In this document: positions 42,742 to 53,618 of the stretch, in pieces
How the letters are laid out: each line of letters starts with the position of its first letter
How positions within the stretch are numbered: the first letter of the stretch is position 1
Assembly (NCBI GenBank): GCA_016081115.2
Contig: CM071930.1
Coordinates: 30,395,641-30,459,640, forward strand
DNA: 64,000 nucleotides
From: Rehmannia glutinosa
Lineage: Eukaryota; Streptophyta; Magnoliopsida; Lamiales; Orobanchaceae
Direction of reading: 5' to 3'
Program-made: the position numbers and the translations under genes
The notes under the pieces: generated by a model
Told to the model about the DNA's origin: nothing
What the model saw: only the letters and a program-made list of their open reading frames with translations
Databases searched by the model: none

Positions 42742-43302
42742 GACACTCGGGCGAATCAAAGAAGAGAAATGGAACAGAAAAGGGGTGAAAAAGAGTCAAA
42801 AACAGCAATCACTCACTAAATCACCAGTCTGGAAAGACAATACTACATCGAGTCACGGTGATAAATGAGTCACTAAGAGAACTGCAAGAAGTAGAGTTAA
42901 ATCGGCTAAGGGATAAGCTGAATAACTTATGAGCAAAGTGACAAAAACACAAATCGTTTGACTAAGCGGGAATGTTTTAAGGAATACGTCGGCATAATGA
43001 TGATGTGTACGGACATAAAGCCGCACACCAAGCCTATGATTGGATATAAATGCTTTGCCGCATTAAATACGAGACATGAAATGCTCAATAGGCGTCAAAA
43101 TCCAAGCCGTTGATTTCGATCACATTTCAAAAACCACCCGCACGTCCTTTCATAAACCATATTTAAACCATTTTCGTCCGTTTCTCTCTCACACTTCTAA
43201 AACTGTTCATCTCTTTCTCTCAAAAGCAAAGGCAAAATACTCTCGAAACCCTATCAACCTTCAAATCAATTTCTGAGTTTTTCCTTGATATAATCCTGAG
43301 AA
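42742..43302 (+). promoter_or_regulatory. Leader with putative internal promoter before the extra gene (E3)
   Basis: Non-coding and collinear with 15003-15556 of E1. The TATA-like 'ccatatttaaacc' lies near 43160, the CT-rich 'cgtccgtttctctctcac' near 43175, and the ATG is at 43303. Confidence 0.45.
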
Positions 43303-46300
43303 ATGGCACCAACTTATGACTTTACCAAGTTAGGAAAGCAAATCCACACCGGCTCTACGGTGGATTTTGACGGAATGATGAAACAGGGGTCCGACGACAC
43401 CCTAGTGAAGAAAATTGCTGAGAAGTTGGAAACGACCGGACTAAAACCGTTTCTAACGTTAGAATATCCGATGACCTATGTGGAGGAGGTCGCACAATTC
43501 TACGTGAATGCTGAGATTCACGATGAAGGAATCAAGTCATCTGTTCACGGAAAGCAGCTGACTATCTCTGCCAAGGATTTGGCTGAATATTGCTCACTAC
43601 CGCCAGAAGGAGCATCCGAGATTAAAGAAGCGATGTAAACTTGGGTGACGATGGAAAGAAATAGCCAAGTCCGACTTTGCTTTGATAAAATAATATACAC
43701 AAAGAAACAAGAGACTGCTGAAGGAGGATTATCACAAGTTGTTGGACATAGTTGCCAAATGTATCGACATCAAATTTGGCGACTTTGACCAATCACAAAG
43801 GCAAAGCCGATTGTAATGGCTGCAATCATCGAAGAAAAGAAGATAAACTGGGCTGAGTTTGTCTACAGCAGACTCTGCCAGAACGTGGGAACAAATCCTT
43901 CAAAGAAGATGGCACATTTGGAGGATCCCTAGGATATGGCCTGTGATTGGCCGGCTATTGGAGGTGAAAGGAGTCCCTCTTAGACATGGGAAGGCATTCC
44001 ATGTTAACAAGAGGATGTTCGAGCAAACCTCTCTGCGCGCAAAGAGAGCTTACGCCAAGAGAGCGACACTAGTGAGGGGGAATCAGGTGACCCGAAGATA
44101 CAAAATGTTTCCTTTCCACCAAGAAGAAAGTTGCCCTGCTGCTAAGAAGATCACGCCCCTGCAGCAAAGAAAGAAAACCAAACATGCTCCCCGCCCCTGC
44201 AGCAGAGTCACCCGCCCTGAAGCAGCCATGTCTCCCCTGCCCGCAGCAGCAGGCGGTCGAGAGGACTCACAAATACCTTCTCCGATCGTCAAAAAGAGGA
44301 GAACCGAGAAGCCACGACGGCCTGCTCCTCGAAAAAAGACACCGGACACCCCCCCCGCCCAAGACTCGAGAGGACACCGTCTCGAACCGAGAAATCCCTC
44401 TGTACAAACTAGGAGACGAAGAAGAATCGTCAAGCGATCCGGCTCGGAGAAAGCAAATGAGTCGATTACTCGGCTAAGCGCAAATACCGGAGACTACTGG
44501 AGAAGTAGAGTCACGGATGTAATTGATGAAACAGCCAAGTCTGCAAAGCGTCAGCAGAGGCAACTCAAGACACAAACAGTAGTTCACGCAATCAAACACA
44601 AGAAGAAACGCCAGAGCGGATAGTGATGTAATGATCCTATCTCCACCTTACCCGGACATCCAAAATCGTCTGCGTGAGTGGAGGAAATGGAAGTTGAGCA
44701 AGTCAAGGAATAGTTCCAACGCCCGAGTTTATAGAAGAAGAAGAGGAACTGCTAAATTTCCTTGGACTAAAGATCGTGCTTCCAAAGACTTGATGAAGAC
44801 AATCGCTTAGACATCCTGCAGATTTTCAAGGACAAGGAGAGAGAAAAGCAAACGAGGAAGGCCGAGGCACGCGAGAAGGCAAGCATCCGCCTATCTCCGG
44901 CACCACGAACACACACATCCTCTCCTTGATGTCTTCTCTGACAGTGATGAGGAACCGGAGAATGTCTGCGCCCGCGAGAAGAGTTACAAATGCAAAGCAA
45001 GCATTGCACGAGTCCGAGAATCCTTCACGAGCAAAGACCGATGGAGGGACCAGGAGAGTCCTCCGAACACACGCTTGAAATCGATCCAATGGGAGTGGTT
45101 CAAAAATCGCCATCTGTTGTTCTTGCCACCACTTCCCAGCTCACTCGGAAGAAGCAATAAGGGACCTGGCGATGAAACCGGGACAATGGGGACCCCATCG
45201 AGCCAACCCGATTGAAGGTGTTTTACCACCTGCCCCAACGGCTGAACATTCAAAAGAAACAGTGGGAGTTTGGAGACGAGTGACCCCATTCAAGTCACTC
45301 ACCGGTGCCCCGGGGGAAACTCCTCCACCGCAAAGAGGCAAGGTCGGAGGATGCTGCGATGACTCCACAACGAATCAAGGAGGCGAAGTAGAGAAAATAC
45401 AAACACAAGAAGAACAACAAGTTGCCATCAACGAAGCTCGGACAATTGACACTTTGTCTCGGTGAGATGCCAATCGCTCTGCAGCTAATGATCTTCTTGA
45501 TGCGATCGAATCCACAGATGGAATGTACCACGGGGAGTTAACACTGGGCGATGAAAGTGCAATCCATGGGGTTGAGACTCCAATGGATGCCATCAGTAAG
45601 ACCCTAAGACAGTGACACACTCGTCGAAAGGGAGGACTAAGCCTCGCAGCAGAGAGAGACTAGCGGAGGTAATGAAGGCCCACGGGAGGTTGAGACTTCC
45701 GGGGTAAAGAAGCGATGTAGAGAACATCCCTCCCCCCATCATCGACCCATCCGAGAAGGAGATAAGCGCACTTCATGATTCCCGGACAACCCCGATGTCA
45801 CTTTTCCGGGATCGGAAGGCGAAGAAGAAGCTGAGTCATCCCCATGACAAATCCAAAAGACTTCAAACAAGGATGTTCCAAGCACGAGCAAGTCGATCCC
45901 AAGACTACTCGTCAAACTTTTAACTTTGATGATGAGCCACCAATGGAAATCTCATCATCGTCCGATGACGCTCGATAAGGCCGAGGACCGCCATCAAATG
46001 GAAAAATCACCGAGACCAACGGCGGTTAAGACAAACAGGCTCGGCAAGCGGGTCTACTTCACAACAAAACCCAAATGAACCGAGAGACCACCTGCGCGCC
46101 CCTCAAGTGCAGCAGCAGGTCGATTCCTCAAAGAACTCCACGCTCACCGCTCATCATCGAACAAATCCCGATTGGCGGTGATGAATCTTTCATAGAATCC
46201 TTTCCTTTTTCTCCGGAGGTACCCGACCTCCATGAAGAGTCGAGAATGAGCGCGCACGCTATCACGCACCAGCTCCGTCTTTTCATCAGTACCATTGTTC

Positions 46301-47867
46301 CAAATTACTTATGACTTTGATCTTTGTATGGCCATCACCGCAATGAAGAATCAAATGAAGTTTGAGAAGTGTTCAAGGCACTCTTTGCTTGAGGTTGAAC
46401 AGATGGAGAGGCATCGAGCCTCTTTGGACATGCGACGGACAACAGAGATGCCAACCTTACAAATACCGACTTGAGAGGCATCACAGTCGAGATAAGGGAA
46501 TGGTGGCAACAAAGAAGAACAATGCGTGTGGAACAAGTCGATTCTTCAGGACATTGTTCAACAAGTCTTTGGTATGGAGAGTGAAAATGCTTTGATGCAA
46601 AAACGGTGAGAGAACACATTGAGCATATGCATGAAGCTCACACTTTGCCGAGATCAAGGCTGCTGCGTGAGCAAAATACAAATGATCTACGACGTTTGGA
46701 AGAACACATGACAAGAAAATTCAGCCTTCTCATGGCCGAGATGAAGCGATTTCAGAGAATCCAACGCTACTCGACCAATTCCGTCTGCATACAACGCAAA
46801 GAGACTTCGAAGCAGAACTCAACCATCGAAGACTTCGACTTCATGCTTGCCAAAGATGTTCCCTGGGGTTCCTCTATCCTTTGATGATGCCAAAAAGGGG
46901 AAGAGGAATACCTCAAAGCGCTAAAATCAAGCCGAAAGAAAGGAGCAAATGAGAAGGAAAATCACCGAGGAGGAAGTCTTGAAACGAGAAGAAAGGAAAG
47001 CTTGTTGAGGGGGAAGGATCAACGGATGTGACATTGATGATTGCGAAACCCCCAACAAGGTCCTCACACAAATGACATTATAAGCGGCAAACTCCCTCGT
47101 GACTCGCCACTCCAACACTCGCTATATCCATGGCTAATAAGAGAAAAACTATTGAAGCGGGGATGAAGGAAGTGGAAGGAAGAATGGATGCCCGAGTTAT
47201 GAACATCTTGAAAGAACATGGAGGCATTCCAAAGAGACAGAGACACTTATGCCATCTCGGATGTCGGGACAGAGCCACGATCGCTGATGAATTTAAAACG
47301 CTCGAATCTGAGGGATACTTTGCAAATATGTCTATGGCTCAAGCTTGGGACTGATCTTGGGAAAAGGGTCTCACGTTATGTGAAGAAGGCCGACAGCGGA
47401 GACTACCGTGATCACTCTGGTCACTCACTCACTCCACCGGTCACTCACCGAAAGAAGAAGACCCCAAGACAATATACGCCCGAGGTAGAGGAAGAAGCGA
47501 GAGTGGAGGAAGAAGCTTCAGATCTAGGCCTCTGCCCAAAAACATCGAATATGTGGATCCAGGAAAGAAAGGAGGGATCTACCTTTGGGGGCTTGACCAA
47601 GTAGCGAATTTGCGAGTGGCGAAAACTAACGCTGAGTATGTGAAAAGACTAGAAGAAGAAAACAAAAGACAAACTCAGCTATGGGAGGAAAGACAGGAAA
47701 GAATAAGAAGAGATGAAGCTGCCAGGAAGACATATGAGAAGAAAAAGAAGGCGATTGGCGACGAGAAAAAGAGAAGAAGAGAAGAAGATCTTGATCAAGA
47801 TGAAAGAAGAGAAATGAAGGAGATGAAGTGTTGCTTTGTCCACCCTTTCGTGTATTTTATCATGTAA
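43303..47867 (+). pseudogene. Extra gene (E3)
   Basis: The first 111 codons are uninterrupted: MAPTYDFTKLGKQIHTGSTV, GLKPFLTLEYPMTYVEEVAQ, FYVNAEIHDEGIK, VHGKQLTISAKDLAEYCSLP. Frame-broken homologues of every E1 segment follow: HGKAFHVNKRMF (43990), the Pro/Ala/basic linker (44150-44460), PYPDIQNRLREWRKWKLSKS (44648), the acidic part (45400-46080), charged helices (46330-46860), ANMSMAQAWD (47322) and the C-terminal helix AEYVKRLEEENKRQTQLWEE (47630). The length, about 4.56 kb, agrees with E1 without its nested element. Function unknown. Confidence 0.65.
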
Positions 47868-48088
47868 ATACATACAATGTAAGTCTTCTGTAATAAAACT
47901 ATAAATTCTTTATTTTTGTTGAAGACAAATATGTGCTCTGATACACCTTGTAAACAAAGTGTAAAAGAACAAGAATGATATGATCAATAAACGGATCTAT
48001 TCTCGCACATACATTCTATGTCAATACACTATCTCGTATGTATCTTTCTTTGTTTGCATTTTTGAATGGTTTAAGTTTTGGCATCATC

Positions 48089-48102
48089 AAAAAGGGGGAA
48101 AT
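48089..48102 (+). other. Polypurine tract of E3
   Basis: 'aaaaagggggaaat' directly before the 3' LTR, preceded by the conserved 'aagttttggcatcatc'. Confidence 0.9.
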
Positions 48103-49655
48103 TGTTAGGAATTTTATTGTTGATTTTGATGAATGCCATGTAAAACTTAGAATAGAAAGTTGGCACCCCATTTCTTGTTGTAAAATGCATTGTAACAATA
48201 AGAGCAAAGCTGCCGAGTTATGTCGGCTATGCCCTAAAATGCAAGAAGACAATCAAGATCGGAAGGAAGACTCGCTTTGAGACAAATGAGTATGACAAAG
48301 AAGAGTAGACAGAACTCTCTTTCGAGAAGCGGCTAAGATGCAATGAGTGGAGCATCGGTCAAGTCAACTCAAGAAAAGCCAAGTCTCAAGTTGAAGTGAC
48401 AAGAGTCATCCAATGATTGGAAGTCGACTCTAAGTCACCTGGGAAAGCAAGAAAATGCAGTCAAGTCGAGATAATCGTAAAAGAACCGTTGCCGCGAAAT
48501 CAAGAGATTTACTTAAACAAGTAATATCTCCATACCACCTTTCTCGGAGTGCTCACCCCGAAGCGTGCAAAAGGAATGAACCAATGGGAAGCACTACACC
48601 GTGTCGAACTCGAAAAGGTGATAGAACAATTCATACGAGGAAATGGCAATTCCAAGAACTCGCAACAAGACAAGCCAACGACGCAAAGTGACTTTCAAAA
48701 ATAAGCCTATCTCTTCAACAGGCAAATTTTTGAAAGTTCACTATAAAAGGCCGAGGAGTTTGTTTGAGAAGAAGGATGACACACATGTGAGATATACAAG
48801 CATATTAGAAAAACTCAAATATTCTCAATCCTCAAGCCTACATTACGAAGTACATCAATCCAACACTCACCGTGAAGGAAAGAGAACTTCAATCGAGTTG
48901 AAGAGAGAAACTTTTGATTTAAAAGGGGTCTACATTCCAGGGAAGGATTGTAGAAAGGTTCAAGGTTGAACCAAGTCTTAAGCTTTTGGAGGGCTTCGTG
49001 ATCAAATCCAAAGAGCTTGAGCAAGTGAGTCAGTAGTAACAAGCGCAAATGCCTGTGAAGAAGCCGAGTCGTCACGAGAAGCCACCGAGTGATCAAGGCG
49101 TCTCCGGACCGAGTCCCTAAGGATCAAGTCGGCCAGATCAAGACTTGTATCCGGACCATTACCACTTTGTAAACCGATCATTACTTAGTGGATTCCTCCG
49201 GGAGTTGGAGAAGAGAGGAGTAGAAGAATTACCCCATCTTCGAACCTCTATAAAAACTTCTTTGTGTCATTTACTTTTCAAAGACTTTAATTCTAGCATT
49301 TTTAACTCGCTTATATCTGTGATAAATTTGCTATCCACTTGATAATTCATAAGTACTAAATCAAGCTCTAAAATCTTGCTTAATCAAACTTAAGGGTGTT
49401 AAGTCTTCCAAAAAACAAAACCACGCTTGAGTCAAATTATAGCCAACAAATGAGTTACTCCATCAACAAACTCAAATTTGAGTCTCATTGAGAGATTAAC
49501 TCTCTTGAGTGACTAATTCGACTGCTTGTCTATCAAGGACACAAATGTGTGTGGAATCAACTCTGTATATTTAAAAGGACTAAATCGAAAATTTGGTAAG
49601 GTTTATTCAACCCCCCCCCTTCTAAACCTTACACTTACACCCCTTGGGACCTACA
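48103..49655 (+). repeat. 3' LTR of E3
   Basis: TGTTAGGAATTTTATTG to GGGACCTACA, with the TATA box at 48741-48750. Differences from 35601-37139 cluster at short sites, for example 36520-36640 against 49025-49135. Confidence 0.95.
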
Positions 49656-49660
49656 CCTCA
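49656..49660. repeat. Target site duplication CCTCA (right, E3)
   Basis: Second copy of CCTCA after the 3' LTR. Confidence 0.95.
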
Positions 49661-50935
49661 TAAGCAGAAATGTGGTTGGAGAAGAAGACACAACGGAAAT
49701 TCAAGAAAGTACACATGCTAAAACTATTTTAAAAGGGAGATGTCTACAACACCAAGGAGGAATTGATCAAAGAGCTCAGTTGTTATGCGTTGAAACATCA
49801 CTTCCAATATAAGGTGAAAAAGTCGTGAAAACAGAATTACTACGTAAAGTGTCTCGATGAAAATTGCAATTGGCATTTGAAAGCCTCATCCACATCTGGG
49901 ACAACAAGATTCATAGTAAGAAAGCACGAAACAACACACACATATCCGCAGGATGAACGACAATAGGCACGCCACGGCAAAAATAGTTGGGGACCTTATC
50001 AAATCAAAGTACCTCAACAATATCAAAACAATCTACACGCCAACAGATATAATTAGAGACATGAAGGACGAGCATGGAATAAGTCTCGACTATAAAAAGG
50101 CATGGAGATCAAAAGAGAAGGCGCTGGACATAATAAGGGAAAGGCCGAATGAGTCTTATCAGAAACTACCGGCTTACTTGTACATGTTGGATGAAACGAA
50201 TCCCAGATCGATCATTGAAATAGTAAGAAAAGAGGATGACATGTTCCTCTTCTTATTCATGGCTATCAATGCATCAATAAAAGGATGGAGGCACTGCAGG
50301 CCTGTAATTGTTGTTGATGGTACATTCCCAAAAGCAAGCTATGGGGGGGCTTTGTTGTCTGCCTGCACACAGGATGGGAATGGGAGCATTTTCCCATTGG
50401 CTTTTGCGAAGAGTGGATTCCGAGAATGATGGGAGCTGGGTGTGGTTTTTCACAAAGATAAAACAAACATTTGGTCTCAGGGAAGGGATGTGCATAGTCT
50501 CAGACAGACACGCGAGTATCGAAACAACAATAAATGAGGAACAAAATGTAAATATTTCCTTATATGATGTTTCACTTTTGTTTCATATATGTTTCTTTTA
50601 TGTTTCACATATAGTTTCAAAAACATACCCCTTTACAAATTTCTCACAAGTATATTATTTTAACGATCAGGTATATCCTGAGGTCTCTCACGGGCTGTGC
50701 ACATATCATCTACTAAACAATTTGAAGGCAAACTTCAAAAGGAAAAACAGCGAAATACGAGATCCGTTCATAGAAGCAGCAAAAGCATACACGAATGAAG
50801 AGTTCGAAAAGCAAACGTCTGCACTTGACAGCATAAACATCAGAATTAGACCCTATTTGTCCATCAACGGCTACGAGAAATAGACACAACTCGACTGTCA
50901 TAGCAAACGATAACCAATTTCAAAAAAGATATTTG
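49661..50935 (+). pseudogene. MULE transposase, DNA-binding and catalytic parts
   Basis: After E3 the frame continues with LISRNVVGEEDTTEIQES, then GDVYNTKEELIKELSCYALK and a CxxxxC..H zinc-finger-like region (VKCLDENCNWHLKA; TRFIVRKHETTHT). 49953-50429 encodes the MULE DDE core start: VIVVDGTFPKASYGGALLSA (first Asp) and QDGNGSIFPLAFA. After a shift, GSWVWFFTKIKQTF and CIVSDRHASI carry the second Asp. An intron of about 50547-50671 (donor 'aatgtaaat', acceptor 'gatcag') precedes VYPEVSHGLCTYHLLNNLK. Stops near 49830, 49963 and 50881 and shifts show decay. The protein would cut and paste a Mutator-like element. Confidence 0.85.
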
Positions 50936-52089
50936 TTAAGAAACCATTTTCATTCAGCTCCTCCGAAGTCGGATATAGAGTTGGCCGGTGTTGAACCAAT
51001 CTCTGTTCAATTTCCAACACCTTAACAATCTCAGACTCACTTCTAAGCACAGGCACACAGAATATAAAAATTCTAATCTTCTTGATTTAGTTATATTTCT
51101 TGAGAACATTCTTCTAAACTCGGGCACACAAAGCATTAAGACTCCGTTTATTTGTCTCAACTTAATCAAACAGGACATAAGATCATCATGTAACTAGTCA
51201 TACATATCGATTCATAGCAAAGACAACTTAAAAATAAAGTAGGACTGTAAATAATTCAACTTGCATGTTTAACTGATGCAAATCCAAAAAATAAGACAAA
51301 CGCAGAAGCAAAACTAGCGAAACCTCTTATCTGATTTAGATTTACTTATTTATATCCTAGATCCATTAAAAAAACACTGAAAGCCAATTTTCATCAAAAT
51401 CCAGAAATTTGTTTAGTTAAAACAAAGGTGGTAAGAGATTATCCACGAAATTTTCACCTCTAATATTACAAAGCTAAATATAGTCGATGAATCGAATTTT
51501 TGCTTATGAATCATAGGAAAATCTACAAAATAATTGGTGTATTTTTTTAATAACCAGTAACCAGTTATGTATTTGCTATTGAACTTGTGTCATCATATAT
51601 CAATTCCCAAAAGTAATATTACATACTATAGGATCAATCACTCAAACTTTTAATTCCCAAATATATTTAATTTGGGAGCACCAACCAGAAAATCCATAAG
51701 AAGGAGTTTTTTTGTAATACCCATATCATCATTTCTAAACCCTAGATAGCATATCCATACAAATATATTTAGCAGTTCATAGTGAGTAAGAGTTGAAAAT
51801 ATACACATATATATGTGTCCAAAGATCTAACCTCAAAACCAGATCCAGCCCAAAAGAATCGTTATTATCTTCAACTACTAGTGGAGCATAACATTTCAAA
51901 TCCAAACCAGAAATCAACCCATATGCTGATGAGTAGTGTCCTGGAGTGACACCACTTCACGTATCTTCTTCCTCAATCACGGTCTTTGAGACGAAGTATT
52001 AATGGTTGGAGATGGTGGAGGAACCACAGGAGAAATCGAGAAACTCGATTTGTGGAATATGAATAAAATCGATGTAGATATCTTCTAAA
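50936..52089. other. Unassigned intergenic DNA
   Basis: No recognised gene or element. A 74-codon minus-strand frame (51178-50954) has no family similarity I can name. The region lies between the decayed MULE and a CACTA-type end and may be interior sequence of either. Confidence 0.4.
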
Positions 52090-52179
52090 AAATTACAATT
52101 ATGCCACTGCATTTTTTTACATCGGTTGCATGATAACCGATGTTAAACACTGTTGTAAAATGCCGTTTTTGTAGTAGTG
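52090..52179. mobile_element. CACTA-type transposon end (first)
   Basis: The sequence ends gtagtagtg at 52171-52179; its reverse complement starts CACTACTACAAAAACGGCA, a typical CACTA terminal repeat. Just inside is a perfect 9-bp inverted repeat, acatcggtt / aaccgatgt (52119-52127, 52135-52143), of the kind found as CACTA subterminal repeats. The opposite end was not found in the window. Confidence 0.6.
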
Positions 52180-52405
52180 AAGGTGGACAAAGACATCTGT
52201 TGGAATAACCGATCTTAAAATTAATGTTATAAAGCAAGAAATGGGTGAACAAAGACATCTACTTTAAAAAATGATGTGTAACAGTGAAAAAATTCGGTCA
52301 TACACATCGGTTCACTTAAAACATGATGTTGTATAGTATAAGACATCATGATATTCGTGAAACATATGTCTTTTAAGTGATGTCTTTGAGTGTTTTTCTT
52401 GTAGT
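52180..52405. mobile_element. CACTA-type transposon end (second, degenerate)
   Basis: Repeated subterminal units (aaagacatct, acatcggtt, gacatca) lead to tgtttttcttgtagt. Its reverse complement, ACTACAAGAAAAACACTCAA, is a CACTA terminus with the first C-A changed. It abuts E4. Both CACTA ends point the same way, so one may have inserted into the other. Confidence 0.5.
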
Positions 52406-52407
52406 CA

Positions 52408-53132
52408 GATTCTAATGAATACTTCAATCAAAATTGATATGGATGCAGAAGGCAAACCAAAGGATCAGATAAGATATAGAGTACGTATTGAATCATTATT
52501 CTACTTAAGTGCCAGCAGACTTGACATCACCTTTGCACTTGGTGTATGTGCAAGGTTTCAATTTGCATCAAAGGAAAGTCATATGACAGAAGCAAAGAAA
52601 ATATTGATATATTTGAAAGAAAACCAAGAAGTTAGATTGTGGTATCCCAAGGAAGGAGGCTTCAAATTCATGGATATTCAAATTCAGATTATGTTGGATC
52701 TAGAGTTGACGTGAAGAGTACATCTGGTACATGTCAACTACTTAGAAATAGATTGGTTTCTTGGTTCAACAAGAAACAAAATTCAATAGCAACATCAACC
52801 GCTGATGTTGAGTACATTATTGCAGGTAGTTGTTGTGCCCAAGTCTTATGGATGAGACAACAACTGAGAGATATGATATTATAGAAAAGAAAATTCCAAT
52901 TATATGTGATACCACAAGTACTATTGCAATTACTCAGAATCCAATATTACATTCGACAATAAAGCACATTGATGTTAGATATCACTTTATTAGAGATCAT
53001 GTTAAAAAGAAAGACATCACATTGGAATATGTCTCAAATGAGAAGCAGTTAGCTGGTATATTCACAAAACCTTTGTGTAAATAAATGTTTGAAGAATTAA
53101 AGAATGAGATTGGACTGATTGAGCTATGTTAA
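52408..53132 (+). pseudogene. pol: RT C-terminus and RNase H (E4)
   Basis: Frames 52415-52714, 52639-52884 and 52830-53084 give MNTSIKIDMDAEGKPKDQIR, ARFQFASKESHMTEAKKILI, SWFNKKQNSIATSTADVEYI, ICDTTSTIAITQNP and HIDVRYHFIRDHVKKKDIT. They end at GLIELC and TAA 53130-53132. Two frame changes and a stop at about 53082 break it. The RT catalytic centre is upstream of the truncation. Confidence 0.82.
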
Positions 53133-53618
53133 TAAGCTCAAAAGAGTCTCACTTGATCAAGACAGTAAAATCAGCCAAATTAGATGTTCAACAGAATAAA
53201 GTCAATTGAACAGCTGAGTTGTATCAACAGACTGAATAGAGAAGTAGAATCAAGCCAAAATGAGTCAGCAGACACATTTATTGGCTAAGAGACAAAATGT
53301 GGTCATTTTCAATAATGAGAGAATATTTTTGGGATGATGTCATCATCATTAAATGTGACACAGTAAAGGCTTCGATAGGAAACCTATGATTTGCCATAAA
53401 TGTTGCGGCCATTTAATGCAGGAAAATTAAAGCACCTTTTCCGGATGAATCTCAATTGTTGATCAAATTCAAATTTGCACGATCCCGAAAATGTCTATTC
53501 ATGTCTCATATATATCGAGAATTTCATTTCTCTTTGTTCACACTACTCTCAAAAAACTTTCAGAATTCCGAAAACTCTATGTAAGAAAAACCCAAGTTCA
53601 AAAGCTCAAAGATCTACC
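53133..53618 (+). promoter_or_regulatory. Leader with putative internal promoter before the extra gene (E4)
   Basis: TATA-like 'catatatatc' near 53507, the CT-rich 'tttcatttctctttgttcac' near 53523 and ATG 53619 in a good context (accatggc). It has the same layout as in E1 and E3 despite strong sequence divergence. Confidence 0.45.

Larger units (their letters stand above)
35601..49655 (+). mobile_element. E3: second giant copia element of the E1 family
   Basis: A complete 14,055-bp element with LTRs of 1539 and 1553 bp, a PBS, gag, pol, the extra gene and a PPT in the same order as E1. The coding regions are broken into dozens of frames, but many breaks coincide with CAG or CTG in E1 (see findings), while other stretches such as 43303-43638 are undamaged. 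The LTRs are near-identical outside such sites, so the insertion itself looks young. Confidence 0.93.

Noticed and set aside
50954..51178. 74-codon minus-strand frame
   Set aside because: No recognised domain and no partner exon; too short to support as a gene.
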